Assembly (NCBI GenBank): GCA_900548455.1
Contig: URKQ01000022.1
Location: 1-55,001 of the forward strand
DNA: 55,001 nucleotides
From: an uncultured Clostridium sp.
GTDB taxonomy: Bacteria; Bacillota; Clostridia; Clostridiales; Clostridiaceae
Reading direction: 5' to 3'
Program-made: the position numbers and the translations under genes
Shown here: positions 1-7,377 of the stretch, in pieces
Position numbering within the stretch: position 1 is the stretch's first letter
Layout of the letters: each line of letters begins with the position of its first letter
The notes under the pieces: generated by a model
What the model was told of the DNA's origin: nothing
The model's database searches: none
The model's input: only the letters and a program-made list of their open reading frames with translations

Positions 1-70
1 GTGTAACTCAATGGTAGAGTGCTAGCCTTCCAAGCTAGTTACGAGGGTTCGATTCCCTTCACCCGCTCCA
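1..70 (+). tRNA. tRNA-Gly (anticodon TCC), 5' truncated by the window edge
   Basis: The D arm, an anticodon loop CTTCCAA (anticodon TCC, reads GGA/GGG), the T arm GGGTTCGATTCCC and the 3' acceptor strand CACCCGC-T-CCA are all visible. By pairing, the first four bases of the acceptor stem (GCGG) lie outside the window. The CCA end is encoded. A terminator follows before the next tRNA. Confidence 0.95.
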
Positions 71-100
71 TTTTTTTATTTGAACATGGTTTGGTCTAAA

Positions 101-135
101 AGTCAAAGGTTACTATTCCTTTGGCTATTTTTTTA
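101..135 (+). terminator. intrinsic terminator between the two tRNA genes
   Basis: AGTCAAAGG (101-109) pairs with CCTTTGGCT (118-126) with one wobble pair and is followed by a run of T. It suggests that the tRNA-Gly transcript ends before tRNA-Arg. Confidence 0.6.
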
Positions 136-142
136 AAAATGT

Positions 143-219
143 GCACCCATAGCTCAGCTGGATAGAGTGCTGGACTTCGAATCCAGGCGTCGCAGGTTCA
201 AATCCTGTTGGGTGTACCA
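143..219 (+). tRNA. tRNA-Arg (anticodon TCG)
   Basis: This is a complete 77-base cloverleaf. The acceptor GCACCCA pairs with TGGGTGT (G-U at the first pair), the anticodon stem CTGGA/TCCAG encloses the loop CTTCGAA (anticodon TCG, reads CGA), the T arm is CAGGTTCAAATCCTG, and CCA is encoded. Confidence 0.96.
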
Positions 220-229
220 AAGATTAGTG

Positions 230-271
230 ATACCAATGACTTAAGAGATTTAGGTTGTTGGTATTTTTTTT
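230..271 (+). terminator. intrinsic terminator after tRNA-Arg
   Basis: ATACCAA (230-236) pairs with TTGGTAT (258-264), followed by seven T. The loop is long (about 21 nt). Confidence 0.6.
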
Positions 272-352
272 ATATGGTCCAACGGAGATGGAATTTAGAT
301 TGAATGGTTATATGGTGGATTTTTATTAAGTGTTGATTTTGGAGGAATTATA

Positions 353-1141
353 TTGAAGTATAAAAAAAGGTTTTTTATTTTAACCATATTAATCGTAGCA
401 ACAATGATTATACTAACATGCTTTAAGTTTTTAAAACAAAAAAATTATGAGACTAATGTAAGTGATGTTATTAAAATTCAAGAAGAAAGTGAGCATTTTA
501 TATTCTATTCAGAGGAACAAGATAGAAAGTGTTTGTTAGATTTAAAAGAAAACCTTGAGAAAAATTATAATAAAATAACAGATGATTTAAATACAAGATT
601 AAATGAAAAAACGAAAGTATATGTATATCCTGATATCAAACAATTACATAAAGCTATGGGGGATGAAAATCTTATAGATAATATTATTGGGTGCTCATTT
701 GATAATAAAATAGAGATAGTATCACCGTTAAATCCAGGTTCGGTGCATAATTATAGTTCAGTTGAACAGGCAGTAGTACATGAATTTGTTCATGTTGTAG
801 TCGCTAATATTAATAATACTCAAGAAATACCAATGTGGTTAAATGAGGGTATTGCTGTTTATGAATCTGGACAGATGAATGATAATATGAAAAAGTTTAT
901 TACTGATAAAGTCATTAAAAATGATATACCTTCATTAAAGAGTTTGAATGAAAATTTTGATTTAGAGAAAGGTTCATATCCTTTTTCTTGTACAATAGTG
1001 GAATACGTAATAAAGACGTATGGGTACGAAAAGTTGAATTTTATTATTAAGAAACCTGACAATATAGAAAATATACTTGGAATATCAAGTAATGAATTTG
1101 AGGAAGGTTGGAAATTATATGTAATAAAATATTATTTATAG
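353..1141 (+). CDS. membrane-anchored gluzincin-type (HExxH) metallopeptidase, peptidase-MA-like
   Basis: The 262-residue protein has an N-terminal hydrophobic anchor (about residues 9-25) after a short Lys-rich start. The rest should therefore lie outside the membrane. About two thirds of the way along, the sequence VVHEFVHVVV carries a zinc-binding HExxH motif. It is followed roughly 20 residues later by MWLNEGIAVY, where the Glu fits the third zinc ligand and the pattern of MA-clan peptidases that pair HExxH with a W-x-x-EG-x-A motif. The start is TTG at 353, with GGAGGA at 341-346 at good distance. It follows the tRNA-Arg terminator and appears monocistronic. The metallopeptidase fold is well supported by the motif pair; the substrate is unknown. 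Confidence 0.72.
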   Translation: MKYKKRFFILTILIVATMIILTCFKFLKQKNYETNVSDVIKIQEESEHFIFYSEEQDRKCLLDLKENLEKNYNKITDDLNTRLNEKTKVYVYPDIKQLHKAMGDENLIDNIIGCSFDNKIEIVSPLNPGSVHNYSSVEQAVVHEFVHVVVANINNTQEIPMWLNEGIAVYESGQMNDNMKKFITDKVIKNDIPSLKSLNENFDLEKGSYPFSCTIVEYVIKTYGYEKLNFIIKKPDNIENILGISSNEFEEGWKLYVIKYYL

Positions 1142-1156
1142 ATATAAAACTAAAAG

Positions 1157-1459
1157 ATGAATGAATTAAATAAGTGTTTTAGTTACCGTTACAATTTTCT
1201 ATATCATCCCATCTCCGATCCTAAACCAATACCAAATGCAAATAAGTATAATTGGACCTTTTTAGATTCTTTTGCAGCAGTAATAGTTTCACAAAAATTA
1301 AATTGTCCAATGATAAAGGTTTCTGCATTTAAGAATAGTGGATTGAAGGTTAATGAGGTGATTCAGATAGGATATAATTCAGGAGATGCTAATAGATTTG
1401 CTACAATGAAGAATGTTGCAAATAAATATTTATACGTATGGACACGTGTGATACAATAA
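1157..1459 (+). CDS. unrecognised small ORF, possibly a gene fragment
   Basis: This 100-residue frame begins 15 bases after the preceding gene. Only a weak purine stretch stands in for a ribosome site before its ATG. I do not recognise a family. The sequence is soluble-looking, with aromatic residues spread throughout (for example NKYNWTFLDSF near residue 31 and KYLYVWTRV at the end), and has no signal peptide or membrane segment. The weak start and short length fit either a small accessory protein or the C-terminal remnant of a longer gene. The surrounding accessory-looking genes make a remnant plausible, but the sequence does not settle it. Confidence 0.4.
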   Translation: MNELNKCFSYRYNFLYHPISDPKPIPNANKYNWTFLDSFAAVIVSQKLNCPMIKVSAFKNSGLKVNEVIQIGYNSGDANRFATMKNVANKYLYVWTRVIQ

Positions 1460-1523
1460 GGATATACTAAAGAGAAGATAAAATGATAGTAGAAAATATA
1501 TTAATTACTATTAGGAGGTAGAC

Positions 1524-1925
1524 ATGTATAAAGAGAATTATATTTTTCCGGCCATAATTAGTAAACTAGCAGATGATGACTATAATGTTAAGTTTGTTGA
1601 TTTTGAAGAAATAATAACTTATGGTAGGACTTTGGAAGAAGCTTATGATATGGCTGAAGATGCTCTTAAATTAGAGATATTTGATTTATACTCAGATAAA
1701 TTAGATATTCCATTAGCTACAGATATAAATAAAATAAAAACTAATAATGTTGAAACAATTATTTTAGTAAGAGTAAATTTAGTAAAAATATTAAAAGAAT
1801 ATGATAATAGATCAGTTAAAAAAACATTAACTATTCCATCATGGATGAATGAAATGGCTGAAAGTAAGAAAATTAATTTTTCCCAAGTATTGCAGGAAGC
1901 ATTAAAAAATAAACTAGAATTATAG
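1524..1925 (+). CDS. HicB-family antitoxin-like protein with ribbon-helix-helix C-terminus
   Basis: The 133 residues follow the HicB layout. An N-terminal partially degraded RNase-H-like fold comes first (residues 1-70: YIFPAIISK, then GRTLEEAYDMAEDALKL, the usual HicB pattern). It is followed by a C-terminal arm that reads as a ribbon-helix-helix DNA-binding segment (KKTLTIPSWMNEMAESKKI, then SQVLQEALKNKL). HicB proteins normally neutralise a HicA mRNA interferase of about 60-80 residues encoded next to them and repress the operon. The ribosome site AGGAGG sits just upstream (1514-1519). No HicA-like frame is visible on either side, so this may be an orphan antitoxin or a standalone regulator. 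Family call is good; partner and role are inference. Confidence 0.78.
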   Translation: MYKENYIFPAIISKLADDDYNVKFVDFEEIITYGRTLEEAYDMAEDALKLEIFDLYSDKLDIPLATDINKIKTNNVETIILVRVNLVKILKEYDNRSVKKTLTIPSWMNEMAESKKINFSQVLQEALKNKLEL

Positions 1926-2274
1926 GTTATTAAAATAAGTATCTAATTTGTGCAAATAGGGGTCGAAAGAAGTATATATACTTTTTTTAGGCTCTATTTT
2001 TCATTTAAAATTGTATGAAAAATCCATAAACTAATTTTAATATTTATATTTAAGTGAAGTTTTGTTGAAATTCCATTGGAACTTCTTCATTCATTTTAAA
2101 TTCATAATTTTAAATTCTTAATTGATGCTTTTTACTAAGTAGGATTGGAAGTGACCTGGTCCGTTAAAGAGAGATCCTCAAAGGGAACCATAGAGTTCCT
2201 TTTGAAAAAGCTTATCACTGTAAATGCATACAGGGCATATAATATAGAAGTTAAAAGAAAAGGAGATGCAGCTT
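1926..2274 (+). other. 349-base intergenic stretch with a dispersed repeat in its last third
   Basis: AT-rich with no gene-like frame. A hairpin-bearing dispersed repeat occupies about 2166-2236 and is annotated separately. The rest shows nothing I can name. Confidence 0.6.
2166..2236 (+). repeat. dispersed repeat, copy 1 (hairpin plus TAAATGCATACAG end)
   Basis: This copy shares two blocks with a second locus at 25736-25830. One is an imperfect hairpin built on CAAAGGGAACC / GTTCCTTTTG (about 2179-2206). The other is a right-hand end, TAAATGCATACAGGG (2221-2235). The same right-hand end occurs at 16473-16487. The left inverted terminus seen at 25675 is not recognisable here, so this copy is 5' degenerate. 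It ends about 40 bases before the endolysin start codon, in the same orientation as that gene. Confidence 0.75.
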
Positions 2275-3156
2275 ATGCTAAATGGAATTGATGTATCCGA
2301 ACATCAAGGTGTAATTAATTGGGACAGTGTTAAATCTTCAGGTATAGATTATGCAATAATAAGAGTTGGTTATGGAGATGATATATTTAGTCAAGATGAC
2401 AGACAATTTAAAAGAAATGCAGATGAGTGTACAAGGGTTGGCTTACCATTTGGTGTGTATATATATTCCTATGCTACATCTATAGATCAATCTAGAAGTG
2501 AAGCACAGCATGTTTTAAGACTAATAAAGAACTATAAATTATCCTATCCAGTTTATTATGATTTAGAGGATTCTGGGACTACTGGACAATGTAGTAATTC
2601 ATTTATAGCAGATATGGCACAGAATTTTTGTAATATAATTAAAAGTAGTGGATATGTTCCAGGAGTTTATGCTAATACAAATTGGTGGAATAACAAATTG
2701 ACAGATGGAAGATTTAATAGTTGGCAAAAATGGGTAGCTCAATATGCTTCTAGATGTACCTATAGTGGTGATTATGGAATGTGGCAATATGCTAGTGATG
2801 GAAGAGTCAATGGAATTAATGGAAATGTGGATGTGAATTATTGCTATATAGATTATCCGTCAATGATGAATAGGAATGATAATGGCCAAGGGGAAAAGGT
2901 AATTATAAGAGGAATTGTGGCATATCAAAATGATCCGGAAGTTTCTATGGCGGTAGAACTAGCTAGAAAGTTGGGCTACGTTGCCATATGGTGTGGTACC
3001 CCAATGGACTATTCAGTTTTACCACAAGAGAATATTTGGGCAATAGGTGGAGATAGAGGAAGTTACACTGGGTATTTATTGGAAGATCATTTTATTTCTG
3101 GTGCCAATCGAGATGAAACGGCAATTAAGTTTGGGGAATTGCTTGAAAAATTATAG
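2275..3156 (+). CDS. GH25-family lysozyme / phage-type endolysin with C-terminal extra domain
   Basis: The 293-residue enzyme should cleave the beta-1,4 MurNAc-GlcNAc bond of peptidoglycan. Residues 1-205 are a GH25 domain: it opens with NGIDVSEHQG (the catalytic-type D near residue 5), has PVYYDLED (the D-x-E pair near residue 97) and ends with DVNYCYID. A separate C-terminal domain (about 215-293, with IRGIVAYQNDPEVSMAVELA) probably binds the cell wall, by analogy with clostridial endolysins. No signal peptide is present, as expected for an endolysin released through a holin or by lysis, and no holin gene is visible nearby. I chose ATG 2275, nine bases after AGGAG (2261-2265); an ATG at 2266 abuts the ribosome site. 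A terminator follows. Confidence 0.9.
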   Translation: MLNGIDVSEHQGVINWDSVKSSGIDYAIIRVGYGDDIFSQDDRQFKRNADECTRVGLPFGVYIYSYATSIDQSRSEAQHVLRLIKNYKLSYPVYYDLEDSGTTGQCSNSFIADMAQNFCNIIKSSGYVPGVYANTNWWNNKLTDGRFNSWQKWVAQYASRCTYSGDYGMWQYASDGRVNGINGNVDVNYCYIDYPSMMNRNDNGQGEKVIIRGIVAYQNDPEVSMAVELARKLGYVAIWCGTPMDYSVLPQENIWAIGGDRGSYTGYLLEDHFISGANRDETAIKFGELLEKL

Positions 3157-3167
3157 GTTATGTATTT

Positions 3168-3206
3168 AAAGGACTAAGGAAAGTTTTTCTTTAGTCCTTT
3201 TTTAAT
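3168..3206 (+). terminator. intrinsic terminator of the endolysin gene
   Basis: AAAGGACTAA (3168-3177) pairs with TTAGTCCTTT (3191-3200), followed by T residues. Confidence 0.8.
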
Positions 3207-3393
3207 CTTTAGATACATAAATTTATACTGAAAGTATCAATATAAACAAGCATATTATTGTAAATGCAAAATATGTAAAACATTTTGTGAAAAAAATTAC
3301 ACAAAGTTATGGTATTATTTGGTAGAATATAATAAAATGGTGTTAACAAGATAAATATAAATATAAATATAAAGTTATATATAGGTGAAAAAA

Positions 3394-3792
3394 ATGTTAG
3401 ATGTATATACTATTATTTTAACTACAATTAGTACTATGTTAGGTGCGGCAATATCTATTATAACTATAGTTATAAATCAGAAAATGAATAAGAAGGAGCA
3501 AAAAAGAGCATATTTTAATAATTTAATAACTTCTAATAGTAAACTATTTGCTTTAATAATGAAAGGGGCAGCAAATAAAAATAATATTTTATATAGTGAA
3601 TTGAGAGAAGAATTAAATAATAGTAATATTCTTCCAATGTTATATGGAGATTTACAAAAACAGTTTATAAAATTATATGCTATTAACGGTTTAAACGGTA
3701 ATGCATATGATAATAAGAGAGAAGAAATTTATGATATTCTCTGTAACATTGAAGAATTACTAGAAAAGTATGGGGAGGATGTCTTTGGATAA
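3394..3792 (+). CDS. small protein with N-terminal membrane anchor, unknown function
   Basis: I do not recognise a family. The 132-residue protein begins with one hydrophobic segment (about residues 3-27, VYTIILTTISTMLGAAISII). A charged, mostly helical cytosolic part of about 100 residues follows, beginning NQKMNKKEQKRAYF. I chose ATG 3394, six bases after AGGTG; a GTG at 3385 overlaps that ribosome site. The next gene starts inside its last codons, so the two are almost certainly translationally coupled. It is the first gene of a tight three-gene operon ending at a strong terminator at 4512. Confidence 0.65.
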   Translation: MLDVYTIILTTISTMLGAAISIITIVINQKMNKKEQKRAYFNNLITSNSKLFALIMKGAANKNNILYSELREELNNSNILPMLYGDLQKQFIKLYAINGLNGNAYDNKREEIYDILCNIEELLEKYGEDVFG

Positions 3793-4144
3793 AATAAATG
3801 ATCTGAAAAAAAATATTATATCTAAAGAAAAGAAAGAGCATATAGATCCAAAGGAATATGCAGAACAATTTCATTTAGCATATGATAAGGTTTTTTATTA
3901 TGGTGATGAAATGATTATGCGCACAGTAATACTTGATATGGGAAGAAAATTTGAGTCGCTAAAGGCATCTGGAAGAGCACCTCAAAAGTCAGTGGATTAC
4001 AAACGTTTAGAATATATTTATAACCAGTGTGAAGAATTAGTTGTAAGTGGGCATAAATCAATAGAAGATTTAGTAATATTTTATAATGATTATAAAATAT
4101 TCAATGAGATATATGATGCTAAAATGAGTGAGGTGTTAACATGA
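3785..4144 (+). CDS. unknown cytosolic protein, middle gene of a three-gene operon
   Basis: The protein is about 119 residues, soluble, charged and probably all-helical. No family is recognised. Visible features are DPKEYAEQFHLAYDKVFYYG near the start and YNDYKIFNEIYDAKM near the end. The start is uncertain: GGGGAGG at 3772-3778 has ideal spacing (six bases) to TTG 3785, whereas ATG 3779 abuts it and ATG 3770 lies before it. The frame overlaps the end of the upstream gene and, through ATGA at 4141-4144, the start of the downstream gene. Such double coupling implies fixed stoichiometry of the three products. Confidence 0.65.
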   Translation: MDKINDLKKNIISKEKKEHIDPKEYAEQFHLAYDKVFYYGDEMIMRTVILDMGRKFESLKASGRAPQKSVDYKRLEYIYNQCEELVVSGHKSIEDLVIFYNDYKIFNEIYDAKMSEVLT

Positions 4145-4506
4145 GTTCTCCAACAGAGCTATACAACATTGATTTTGACGTAATAAAGAAAAACATTAAG
4201 GAAGAATATCCTAATAATAAGGACTATGGAAGTGCTATTATAATTAATTCTGATAATGCTAATGAAGTAGATGTTTTTTGTGATGGTAGAATTAAGGTAT
4301 GGGGTGAAAACTGCATGGAAGTTAATTCTATAGTTAGGAAAGTTAAATCTCTATTTAAAGAACAGATTAAAAATCTTATATATGATGATGATGAGGTTGA
4401 GAATATTTTTTGTGCTTCTAAAATAGATAAGGCCAGTAGAATATATAACGGAGATCCAATGGTTGCGCTTAGAAGTAGTATAAAAAATGCAGTTAGAAAT
4501 CCTTGA
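4141..4506 (+). CDS. unknown cytosolic protein, last gene of a three-gene operon
   Basis: The 121-residue product is not recognised. It looks like a mixed alpha/beta soluble protein: a short strand (GSAIIINSDN), another (NEVDVFCDGRIKVWGEN) and a long amphipathic helix (VNSIVRKVKSLFKEQIKN). The C-terminus (GDPMVALRSSIKNAVRNP) is basic. The ATG overlaps the stop of the preceding gene by four bases (ATGA), so translation is coupled. A perfect 16-bp terminator hairpin follows six bases after the stop codon. No catalytic motif is visible. Confidence 0.65.
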   Translation: MSSPTELYNIDFDVIKKNIKEEYPNNKDYGSAIIINSDNANEVDVFCDGRIKVWGENCMEVNSIVRKVKSLFKEQIKNLIYDDDEVENIFCASKIDKASRIYNGDPMVALRSSIKNAVRNP

Positions 4507-4511
4507 AAATA

Positions 4512-4551
4512 AATAAAGCACTGCCAATACTAAGGTTGGCAGTGCTTTATT
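4512..4551. terminator. bidirectional intrinsic terminator between convergent genes
   Basis: A perfect 16-bp inverted repeat (4512-4527 with 4536-4551, stem core AAAGCACTGCCAA) is flanked by A/T runs. It should end both the upstream plus-strand operon and the permease gene on the minus strand. Confidence 0.9.
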
Positions 4552-4565
4552 CATGGTTCTGTATA

Positions 4566-5642
4566 CTATTGTTGTAATTTTAATGATTGTTTTTTTGTAA
4601 AATATTCATAAAAATTTTTAACTAATACTTTAAGTACATTATATAATGGAACTGCTAGAAAAGCAGCAAAAAAACCACCAAAGTATACGCTTACTGTTAC
4701 TACTAAAATTGTAGTTAATGGATGCATATTTAATTGATTACCGGTAATGTTTGGAGTGATGATATTTCCTTCTAATTGTTGTACTATTACAGTTAATATT
4801 ATTATTTTAATCAGCATCCCTAAGCCCATGCTTAAGGATAATATAACAGCTGGAAGAATACCTAATACAACACCAAGGAATGGAATGAATGCAGTTACTA
4901 GTGAGAAAAGGGCTAGAACAAGAGCATTAGGCATTCCTATAATTACATACCCTATGAACATTAAGACTCCAATGACACAAGCTACCATAACTTGTGAAGT
5001 AATATAATGTTTTAAAATAATATCAATTTCATGTATTATTTTTAAAATAAAAGGTTTTGTTTTATTAGGGAGGAAATTACAAAAGTTGCCAAATATTTTT
5101 CTGTCATCTTTTAGTATATAGAACATGATTATAGGTATTAAAATTATTTGAGCAACAAAATTCCCGATGGAGCTGGCAAAACCATATATATTTTTAGAGA
5201 TATCAGCAAAGGAAGAAGCTATAAATTCACCAACATGTCTTATTATATCTCCAAAGTTAAAGAATTCATTTAATGTTGGAAAGATATAACTATATTTCTC
5301 TGTTAAGCCTTGGACAGAATCAATTAAAGAAGATACTAAAGCTTCACCTTGTGATGCAATTATAGAAGAAGAATAAGTTATCACATATGCAATAATTAAT
5401 ATAATTATCAGCATAGAAATAGCTGTAGCAAACCCACTAGAGATTTTTTTGTGCTCTAAAAAGCGTTTTACAGGTCGTACTAGGTAATATAGAAAAACAG
5501 CTAATACAATTGGTAAAAACATAGCATTAAAAACTGTACCAATTGGAGTTAGAATGAAGTTCATTTTACTAAATAAAAATATACCTAGAAGAACAAGATT
5601 AATTATAATTAGGTATTGAATAGTTTTTTTTCTTTGATCCAT
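4566..5642 (-). CDS. AI-2E/PerM-family (UPF0118) membrane permease
   Basis: The 358-residue integral membrane protein has about eight hydrophobic segments. It shows the family's characteristic C-terminal half: an ALFSLVTAFIPFLGVVLG block followed by QLEGNIITPNITGNQLNMHP, the most conserved stretch of these transporters. Family members have been linked to export of autoinducer-2 and other small solutes, or to sodium/proton antiport. The substrate cannot be told from sequence. The ATG is preceded by AAAGGAG at good spacing. Length is typical. It shares a terminator with the convergent operon upstream in the window. Confidence 0.88.
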   Translation of the reverse strand: MDQRKKTIQYLIIINLVLLGIFLFSKMNFILTPIGTVFNAMFLPIVLAVFLYYLVRPVKRFLEHKKISSGFATAISMLIIILIIAYVITYSSSIIASQGEALVSSLIDSVQGLTEKYSYIFPTLNEFFNFGDIIRHVGEFIASSFADISKNIYGFASSIGNFVAQIILIPIIMFYILKDDRKIFGNFCNFLPNKTKPFILKIIHEIDIILKHYITSQVMVACVIGVLMFIGYVIIGMPNALVLALFSLVTAFIPFLGVVLGILPAVILSLSMGLGMLIKIIILTVIVQQLEGNIITPNITGNQLNMHPLTTILVVTVSVYFGGFFAAFLAVPLYNVLKVLVKNFYEYFTKKQSLKLQQ

Positions 5643-5698
5643 TTTATTCTCCTTTATATAATCTATATTGTTAAATGTACAAAAATTGATTAAAGAAA

Positions 5699-5731
5699 AC
5701 TACATACTAGAAATACTAGCATGTAGTTTCA
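5699..5731 (-). terminator. intrinsic terminator of the gene at 5763-6209
   Basis: On the minus strand, ACTACATGCTAG pairs with CTAGTATGTAGT (one wobble pair) and is followed by TTTCTTT. Confidence 0.65.
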
Positions 5732-5762
5732 TTTGTTTTAATAAAGATGCCTTAACCGCTTT

Positions 5763-6209
5763 TTATTGTAAAGTAGAAACAATTCTAGAATATTCAGCTT
5801 CTACAGATTTAAAAATTATTGATAGAATTTGAAAAGCTTGTTGAGGATCAAAATTTTCCTTTGTAAAAGGCATACATGATTTTACACTGACCATATCATT
5901 TACTTCATAAAAGGTAATAAATTTATATGTTGTATTTAATTCATTAAGAACTGTATATAATTTATATAAATCTACTTTTTCTGGAATATTAGTTATATTA
6001 AAACAGAAAATGTCTGCATAGTTATCGTCATTTTTTAAGGCAATAAGGGCTCTCCTTACAGTACCGCCACCTAGAACACGCTTTTCAACACCATCAACAG
6101 TTATTTTTTCAGGAAATGAATAATGAGTAAACCCCTCAACATTAGTTCCTTTAAGCATATAGATTTTGTTTTCTTCTAAGTATTTATCGAATATTTCTAC
6201 ATTAGTCAT
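5763..6209 (-). CDS. small cytosolic protein of unknown function
   Basis: The 148-residue protein is not assigned to a family with certainty. It is soluble and alternates strands and helices: YMLKGTNVEGFTHYSFPEKI, then DIFCFNITNIPEK, then FITFYEVNDMVSVKSCM, and a last helix FQILSIIFKSVEAEYSRIVS. The overall rhythm resembles YbjN/type III secretion-chaperone-like sensory folds, but this is an impression. I chose the ATG whose start is preceded by GGGGGAAG; an upstream ATG (at 6230) precedes that ribosome site. It is followed by its own terminator and appears monocistronic, between pflA and the permease gene. Confidence 0.6.
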   Translation of the reverse strand: MTNVEIFDKYLEENKIYMLKGTNVEGFTHYSFPEKITVDGVEKRVLGGGTVRRALIALKNDDNYADIFCFNITNIPEKVDLYKLYTVLNELNTTYKFITFYEVNDMVSVKSCMPFTKENFDPQQAFQILSIIFKSVEAEYSRIVSTLQ

Positions 6210-6369
6210 AAAACTTCCCCCTACAATCATAAAATATACTTCTTACTAATTAGTACATATTACATATTAATTGTATTTATTATCTCATAAAAAAATATGA
6301 TAGTAAACCTCAGTTGAAAGAATGTATATAACCTTAGTACATATATTATTATAATTTTGAGAAAGTAAT

Positions 6370-6410
6370 TAATAAAAGTGGGGTTAATTAAACTCCACTT
6401 TTATTAATAG
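6370..6410 (-). terminator. terminator overlapping the 3' end of pflA
   Basis: ATAAAAGTGG-GGTT pairs with AACTCCACTTTTAT around 6372-6406. The hairpin overlaps the pflA stop codon region, and the minus-strand transcript continues into T-rich sequence. Confidence 0.65.
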
Positions 6411-7116
6411 TTCTTATATATGATTGTAGTTCTTTGCATTTATCTTTATCCATTTGAGGAATACCCTTTAAAGAGTAATTTATATTTAAGCTTTCATATT
6501 TATTTACTCCTAAAAGATGATAAGGTAGTAATTCTATTTTATCTACGTTTGGTATGTGATTTTTAATTATTTCATTAAGTTCAATCATTGACTCTTTGTT
6601 GTCTGTAATACCAGGGACAACTACATGTCTTATCCATACTCTAGTTTTTGAACGCTTAAGAGCATCAATAAAAGAATAAAAACCTGAAGAGTCTAAGCCA
6701 GTTAGGTTTTTATAGCCTTCGTTAGAATAATGTTTTACATCAAGGAGTACTAAGTCTGTATATTTTAGTATTTCATCATAATTTCCTAAACCATAACCAG
6801 CAGTATCTATAGTTGTATGGATTTCATTCTCTTTACATTTTTTAAGTAATTCTAAGAGAAATTCTGGTTGTAGAAGTGGATCTCCACCAGAGAAGGTAAC
6901 ACCACCACCAGAGGATTTATAATAGGGTTTAAATTTAATTAGTTTATTTATTATTTCATCAGTGGTTACATCTTTTCCGTCATTCATATGCCAAGTATCA
7001 GGATTGTGACAGTATGCACATCTTAACTTACATCCTTGAAAGAAGACAACTGTTCTTATTCCAGGACCATCTACTAATCCCATGCTTTCTATGGAGTGTA
7101 TTTTACCAGTTTCCAT
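6388..7116 (-). CDS. pflA: pyruvate formate-lyase activating enzyme
   Basis: This 242-residue radical-SAM enzyme abstracts hydrogen from the glycyl residue of pyruvate formate-lyase to switch it on under anaerobic conditions. The cluster motif CxxxCxxC is seen as CKLRCAYCHNPDTW near residue 30. It is followed by the SAM-binding GGG-type motif FSGGDPLLQPEF and the family segment HVVVPGITDN. The N-terminus MVDGPGIRTV-type sequence (here SMGLVDGPGIRTVVFFQGC) is characteristic of PflA. The ATG has a GGAGGAG ribosome site. It lies 261 bases downstream of pflB on the same strand, the usual arrangement, but separated by a strong palindrome. Confidence 0.97.
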   Translation of the reverse strand: METGKIHSIESMGLVDGPGIRTVVFFQGCKLRCAYCHNPDTWHMNDGKDVTTDEIINKLIKFKPYYKSSGGGVTFSGGDPLLQPEFLLELLKKCKENEIHTTIDTAGYGLGNYDEILKYTDLVLLDVKHYSNEGYKNLTGLDSSGFYSFIDALKRSKTRVWIRHVVVPGITDNKESMIELNEIIKNHIPNVDKIELLPYHLLGVNKYESLNINYSLKGIPQMDKDKCKELQSYIRTINKSGV

Positions 7117-7238
7117 TTAAATCTCCTCCTTGAAATTAATTAATTTTATACAAAAATATAAATTTATATTGCTCTATAAAATTAACTATATAAGTTCTTT
7201 TATATTTATTAAGCACCTTGAATAATTTATATAATAGA

Positions 7239-7263
7239 GAAATACCTGATAATCAGGTATTTC
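7239..7263 (-). terminator. perfect 12-1-12 palindrome between pflB and pflA, probable terminator
   Basis: GAAATACCTGAT, one base, then ATCAGGTATTTC. On the minus strand the hairpin is followed by TCTATTAT. It would end or attenuate pflB transcripts before pflA. Confidence 0.65.
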
Positions 7264-7377
7264 TTCATTATATATAACTTATTTAGGATTAAATTTTTAA
7301 TTATTTTAGGATTGGTATTTTAATTTGGTATTAGTATTTTTTAATTTAAATATTTTTTGTTTAAGTGATTTTATATA

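Noticed and set aside
2275..4506. A complete prophage
   Set aside because: Only an endolysin-type gene is recognisable; no integrase, capsid, terminase or holin gene is present.
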